Translations under genes and position numbers: made by a program | DNA from: Microcaldota archaeon | GTDB taxonomy: Archaea > Micrarchaeota > Micrarchaeia > Anstonellales > Anstonellaceae | DNA: 6,056 nucleotides | Assembly (NCBI GenBank): GCA_026396335.1 | Contig: JAPLWZ010000029.1 | Location: 1-6,056 of the forward strand | Reading direction: 5' to 3' | In this document: one piece after another, positions 4,194 to 6,056 of the stretch | How positions within the stretch are numbered: the stretch's first letter is position 1 | How the letters are laid out: each line of letters opens with the position of its first letter | Notes under the pieces: generated by a model | The model's input: only the letters and a program-made list of their open reading frames with translations | The model's database searches: none | Told to the model about the DNA's origin: nothing

Positions 4194-4880
4194 ATGCTGA
4201 AAGCTATTCTCTTTGATCTGGATAATACGCTTCTCGACTTCTCAGGCTTCAAGCGGGAGTCTGCGCTTGCCGCTGCCAAAGCTATGAAGCAGGCTGGCCT
4301 GTTCCAGGATGAAAAGATAATTTTCAATAAGATAAACGAAATCTATGAGAAAAAAGGCGTTGAATACCAGCTCACCTTCAATGAAACGCTTCGTGAGCTT
4401 GGGGTTGAGAATGACTCGCAGTTTGAAAGGGCAAAACAAGCTGCCATTATTGCTTATACGAAGAAGAAATACGCACTTTTGAAGCCAAGGCAGAAGGTAA
4501 TACAGACACTCAACTCGCTGAAGAGCAAGTACAAGTTAGGCATAGTGACAGATGCGCCAAAAGACAAAGCATGGCAAAGACTCATTTTAGCCGGCTTGGA
4601 TGGCTATTTCTTCCCAGTGATCACATTCAGCGACACGAATGTTCGGAAACCGTCTACTCTTCCTTTCAAAAGGGCGCTTGTTTTCCTGAAAGTACAGCCG
4701 AAAGAAGTTCTTTATGTTGGGGATTTCCCAGAAAGGGACATAATTGGCGCGAAAAAGATGGGAATGAAAACGTGTTTGGCGAAATATGGCTGCACGGATT
4801 ACAGTGAAGAGAGTAATGTGGCTGATTATACGATTGAGAAATTCGAGGATATTAATGGGGTTGTCAATTCGATTGAATAA
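4194..4880 (+). CDS. HAD-superfamily subfamily IA phosphatase
   Basis: A 228-residue cytoplasmic hydrolase of usual length for this family. All four HAD motifs are present: motif I FDLDNTL with nucleophile D8 and acid/base D10, motif II IVTDA with T119, motif III K152 (VRKP), and motif IV VGDFPERD with D177 and D182 for Mg2+. The helical cap lies between about residues 15 and 95. The overall pattern, including KYALLKPRQKVIQTL before motif II, matches the archaeal IA group annotated as glyceraldehyde-3-phosphate phosphatase-like or plain HAD hydrolase. The substrate cannot be read from sequence. ATG 4194 has AAGGTGA (4184-4190) three bases upstream. It follows the mini-protein block by 11 bases, but its end overlaps the next gene by 26 bases, so it groups with the genes to the right. 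Confidence 0.93.
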   Translation: MLKAILFDLDNTLLDFSGFKRESALAAAKAMKQAGLFQDEKIIFNKINEIYEKKGVEYQLTFNETLRELGVENDSQFERAKQAAIIAYTKKKYALLKPRQKVIQTLNSLKSKYKLGIVTDAPKDKAWQRLILAGLDGYFFPVITFSDTNVRKPSTLPFKRALVFLKVQPKEVLYVGDFPERDIIGAKKMGMKTCLAKYGCTDYSEESNVADYTIEKFEDINGVVNSIE

Positions 4881-5451
4881 GAATCTGCCACCGGCAAGAG
4901 TTATTCTGCTCAGGGCGCTAGTTTCAATTCTCATTACGGTTGTGCTGTGGGCTTCAATCTTCTATCTAGGCTTTTCTATCCACGAATTCGGGCACGTCTT
5001 TTTCGGATCCGTTATGAGTTACTTGAAAACCGGAGAAATACCTGCTTTTGCAACAAGTGCATGGACGGATTGCACAGGGCTGTCATTCATCAAGTGCCCG
5101 CAGCAGACAAAATGGATGGGCGGCGGCGATCTAACCGGTGCATTCACGTTTGGCGGAGTGTTTTTGGTCATCTTTGTGGCTTCGCTGGTATCTGCGAGCC
5201 TTTACAAATACAGCAAAAACAGACTCTATTTGGCGTTTCCTGTTCTTTACGCAATAAGCGAGATAGGCGGCAATGTGCTCTGCGGCACGGATAATCTGAC
5301 CGGAGCGCCATACGGGGTTTGCGGAACTCTGTCCATAATGGCTATTGCCGGTTTAGCCATGCTGGCAAATCTTTTCCTTGTGTTTTATATTGTAAATGAG
5401 GGAGTAAAGACCAGGATAAACGCGAAAACGGTGAAAAAATGGTTTCATTGA
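4855..5451 (+). CDS. Membrane metalloprotease, M50-like (HExxH)
   Basis: A 198-residue integral membrane protein. The first hydrophobic segment (about 17-42) runs straight into HEFGH at 43-47, the zinc-binding motif with catalytic Glu that intramembrane and membrane-bound M50-type proteases carry at a helix end. Further hydrophobic segments lie at about 97-117, 124-139 and 156-181. A GGGDLTGAFTFGG stretch (89-101) resembles the Gly-rich segment of the compact M50B-like group. The third zinc ligand is not certain; the NVLCGTDN segment (140-147) holds the best candidate. Several cysteines (73, 81, 143, 156) lie in loops. ATG 4855 has GAGGAT (4845-4850) four bases upstream; downstream TTGs have no site. 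It overlaps its neighbours by 26 and 13 bases. The substrate is unknown. Confidence 0.78.
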   Translation: MGLSIRLNKNLPPARVILLRALVSILITVVLWASIFYLGFSIHEFGHVFFGSVMSYLKTGEIPAFATSAWTDCTGLSFIKCPQQTKWMGGGDLTGAFTFGGVFLVIFVASLVSASLYKYSKNRLYLAFPVLYAISEIGGNVLCGTDNLTGAPYGVCGTLSIMAIAGLAMLANLFLVFYIVNEGVKTRINAKTVKKWFH

Positions 5452-6056
5452 CATTTTACGGAGGCGCGAACGAAATTGGTGGCAATAAGATACTTTTGGA
5501 GGACAAGGGCGCGCGGATTTACCTTGACTTTGGCGAGAGCTTTGATTTCGGGCAGGAGTATTTCTATGAGTGGCTTCAGCCTAGGGTGGCAAACGGTCTG
5601 GAAGTGTATTTTGAGTTTGGCATGCTGCCCAAAGTCTCGCGTCTTTACAGCGAACACCTACTGCGCTTCACTGATTTGAAGTACGAAAAACCCGATATTG
5701 ATGCAGTTTTCATCTCACACTCGCATTCTGATCACACCAATCACCTATCATTCCTGGATGAAAGCGTACCTGTTTACATGGGGCACGGCACGGACAGGAT
5801 AATCCAGATATACAGCAAGCTCTATTCCGCTTTATTCGGCATAGGTGAGCACAAAAATTTACAGCTCTTCAAATCAGGCGACAAAATCAAGGTGAAACAC
5901 CTTGTGATTGAACCCATTCATGTGGAGCACTCTATCCCTGGCGCTTACGGGTTCATCGTGCACACTAGTAAGGGTGCGTTAATCTACACTGGTGATTTGC
6001 GCCTGCATGGCCCGAAAAGCAGCATGACGCAGGAATTTTTGAAAAAAGCCGCAGCA
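5439..6056 (+). CDS. RNase J-like metallo-beta-lactamase protein (partial)
   Basis: The first 206 residues of a gene that continues past the window. It shows the metallo-beta-lactamase fold of the RNase J-like group: strand start LTFYGGANEIGGNKILLE, LDFG at 29-32, the metal motif HSHSDH at 94-99, a further metal ligand region HVEHSIPGAYGF (161-172, H164), and YTGDLRLHGP (183-192, D186). Archaeal proteins of this type are exoribonucleases or related nucleases that use two zinc ions. The beta-CASP domain expected downstream is outside the window, so the nuclease assignment is from the N-terminal half only. The segment PRVANGLEVYFEFGMLPKV matches the archaeal subgroup. ATG 5439 follows CGGTGA (5429-5434) by four bases and overlaps the upstream gene by 13 bases. 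Confidence 0.88.
   Translation, partial: MVSLTFYGGANEIGGNKILLEDKGARIYLDFGESFDFGQEYFYEWLQPRVANGLEVYFEFGMLPKVSRLYSEHLLRFTDLKYEKPDIDAVFISHSHSDHTNHLSFLDESVPVYMGHGTDRIIQIYSKLYSALFGIGEHKNLQLFKSGDKIKVKHLVIEPIHVEHSIPGAYGFIVHTSKGALIYTGDLRLHGPKSSMTQEFLKKAAA

Noticed and set aside
4587..4934. 115-residue reverse-strand frame
   Set aside because: It is antisense to the well-supported HAD gene and has no motif of its own.
4947..5294. 115-residue + strand frame inside the membrane protease gene
   Set aside because: It is an out-of-frame shadow. The protease frame has HEFGH and membrane segments, while this one is Arg/Cys-rich without a domain.

Overview
The window looks archaeal, probably from a small-genome lineage of the DPANN type; this placement is inference. 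The support is a TATA-like box upstream of the first gene, tight head-to-tail packing of very small genes, ribosome binding sites of the form GGTGA (complementary to the archaeal 16S 3' end), and an archaeal-type HAD phosphatase beside an RNase J-like metallo-beta-lactamase protein. All genes I accept are on the + strand. TGA is used as an ordinary stop codon.

Left edge (1-205): one TATA-like promoter (about 31-40), then a leader of about 130 nt with strong potential to fold (59-189). It ends just before the first Shine-Dalgarno sequence (193-199).

Central block (206-4182): a run of very small genes, mostly 66-150 codons with one of 214. I recognise none of them as a named family. They fall into three kinds: charged coiled-coil or helical mini-proteins (206, 1116, 1409, 2024 and the N-terminal part of 3073), proteins with paired CxxC motifs of zinc-ribbon type (2551, 3073, 3528, 3967, and perhaps 469), and small beta-rich or mixed domains (1709, 2293, 2757). 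The genes are separated by a few bases or overlap. At six junctions the upstream stop codon is the TGA inside a GGTGA ribosome binding site, and the next ATG follows exactly five bases later. No second promoter is evident, so the block may be one translationally coupled transcript. It contains signs of decay: a probable one-base frameshift in a GGGG run (1570-1573), the N-terminal stub of an SMC/Rad50-type ATPase cut off just before its P-loop (1922-2014), and a gene whose only plausible start after its binding site is ATT (3073).

Right block (4194-6056): genes that look like ordinary chromosomal ones and overlap each other. They are a HAD-superfamily phosphatase (4194-4880), an HExxH membrane metalloprotease of the M50 kind (4855-5451), and the N-terminal 206 residues of an RNase J-like metallo-beta-lactamase protein (5439 to the window end). 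This is a sharp change in character from the array of unknown mini-proteins, so the central block may be an accessory or mobile cluster next to core genes. No integrase, att site, tRNA, rRNA, CRISPR array or insertion sequence is visible.
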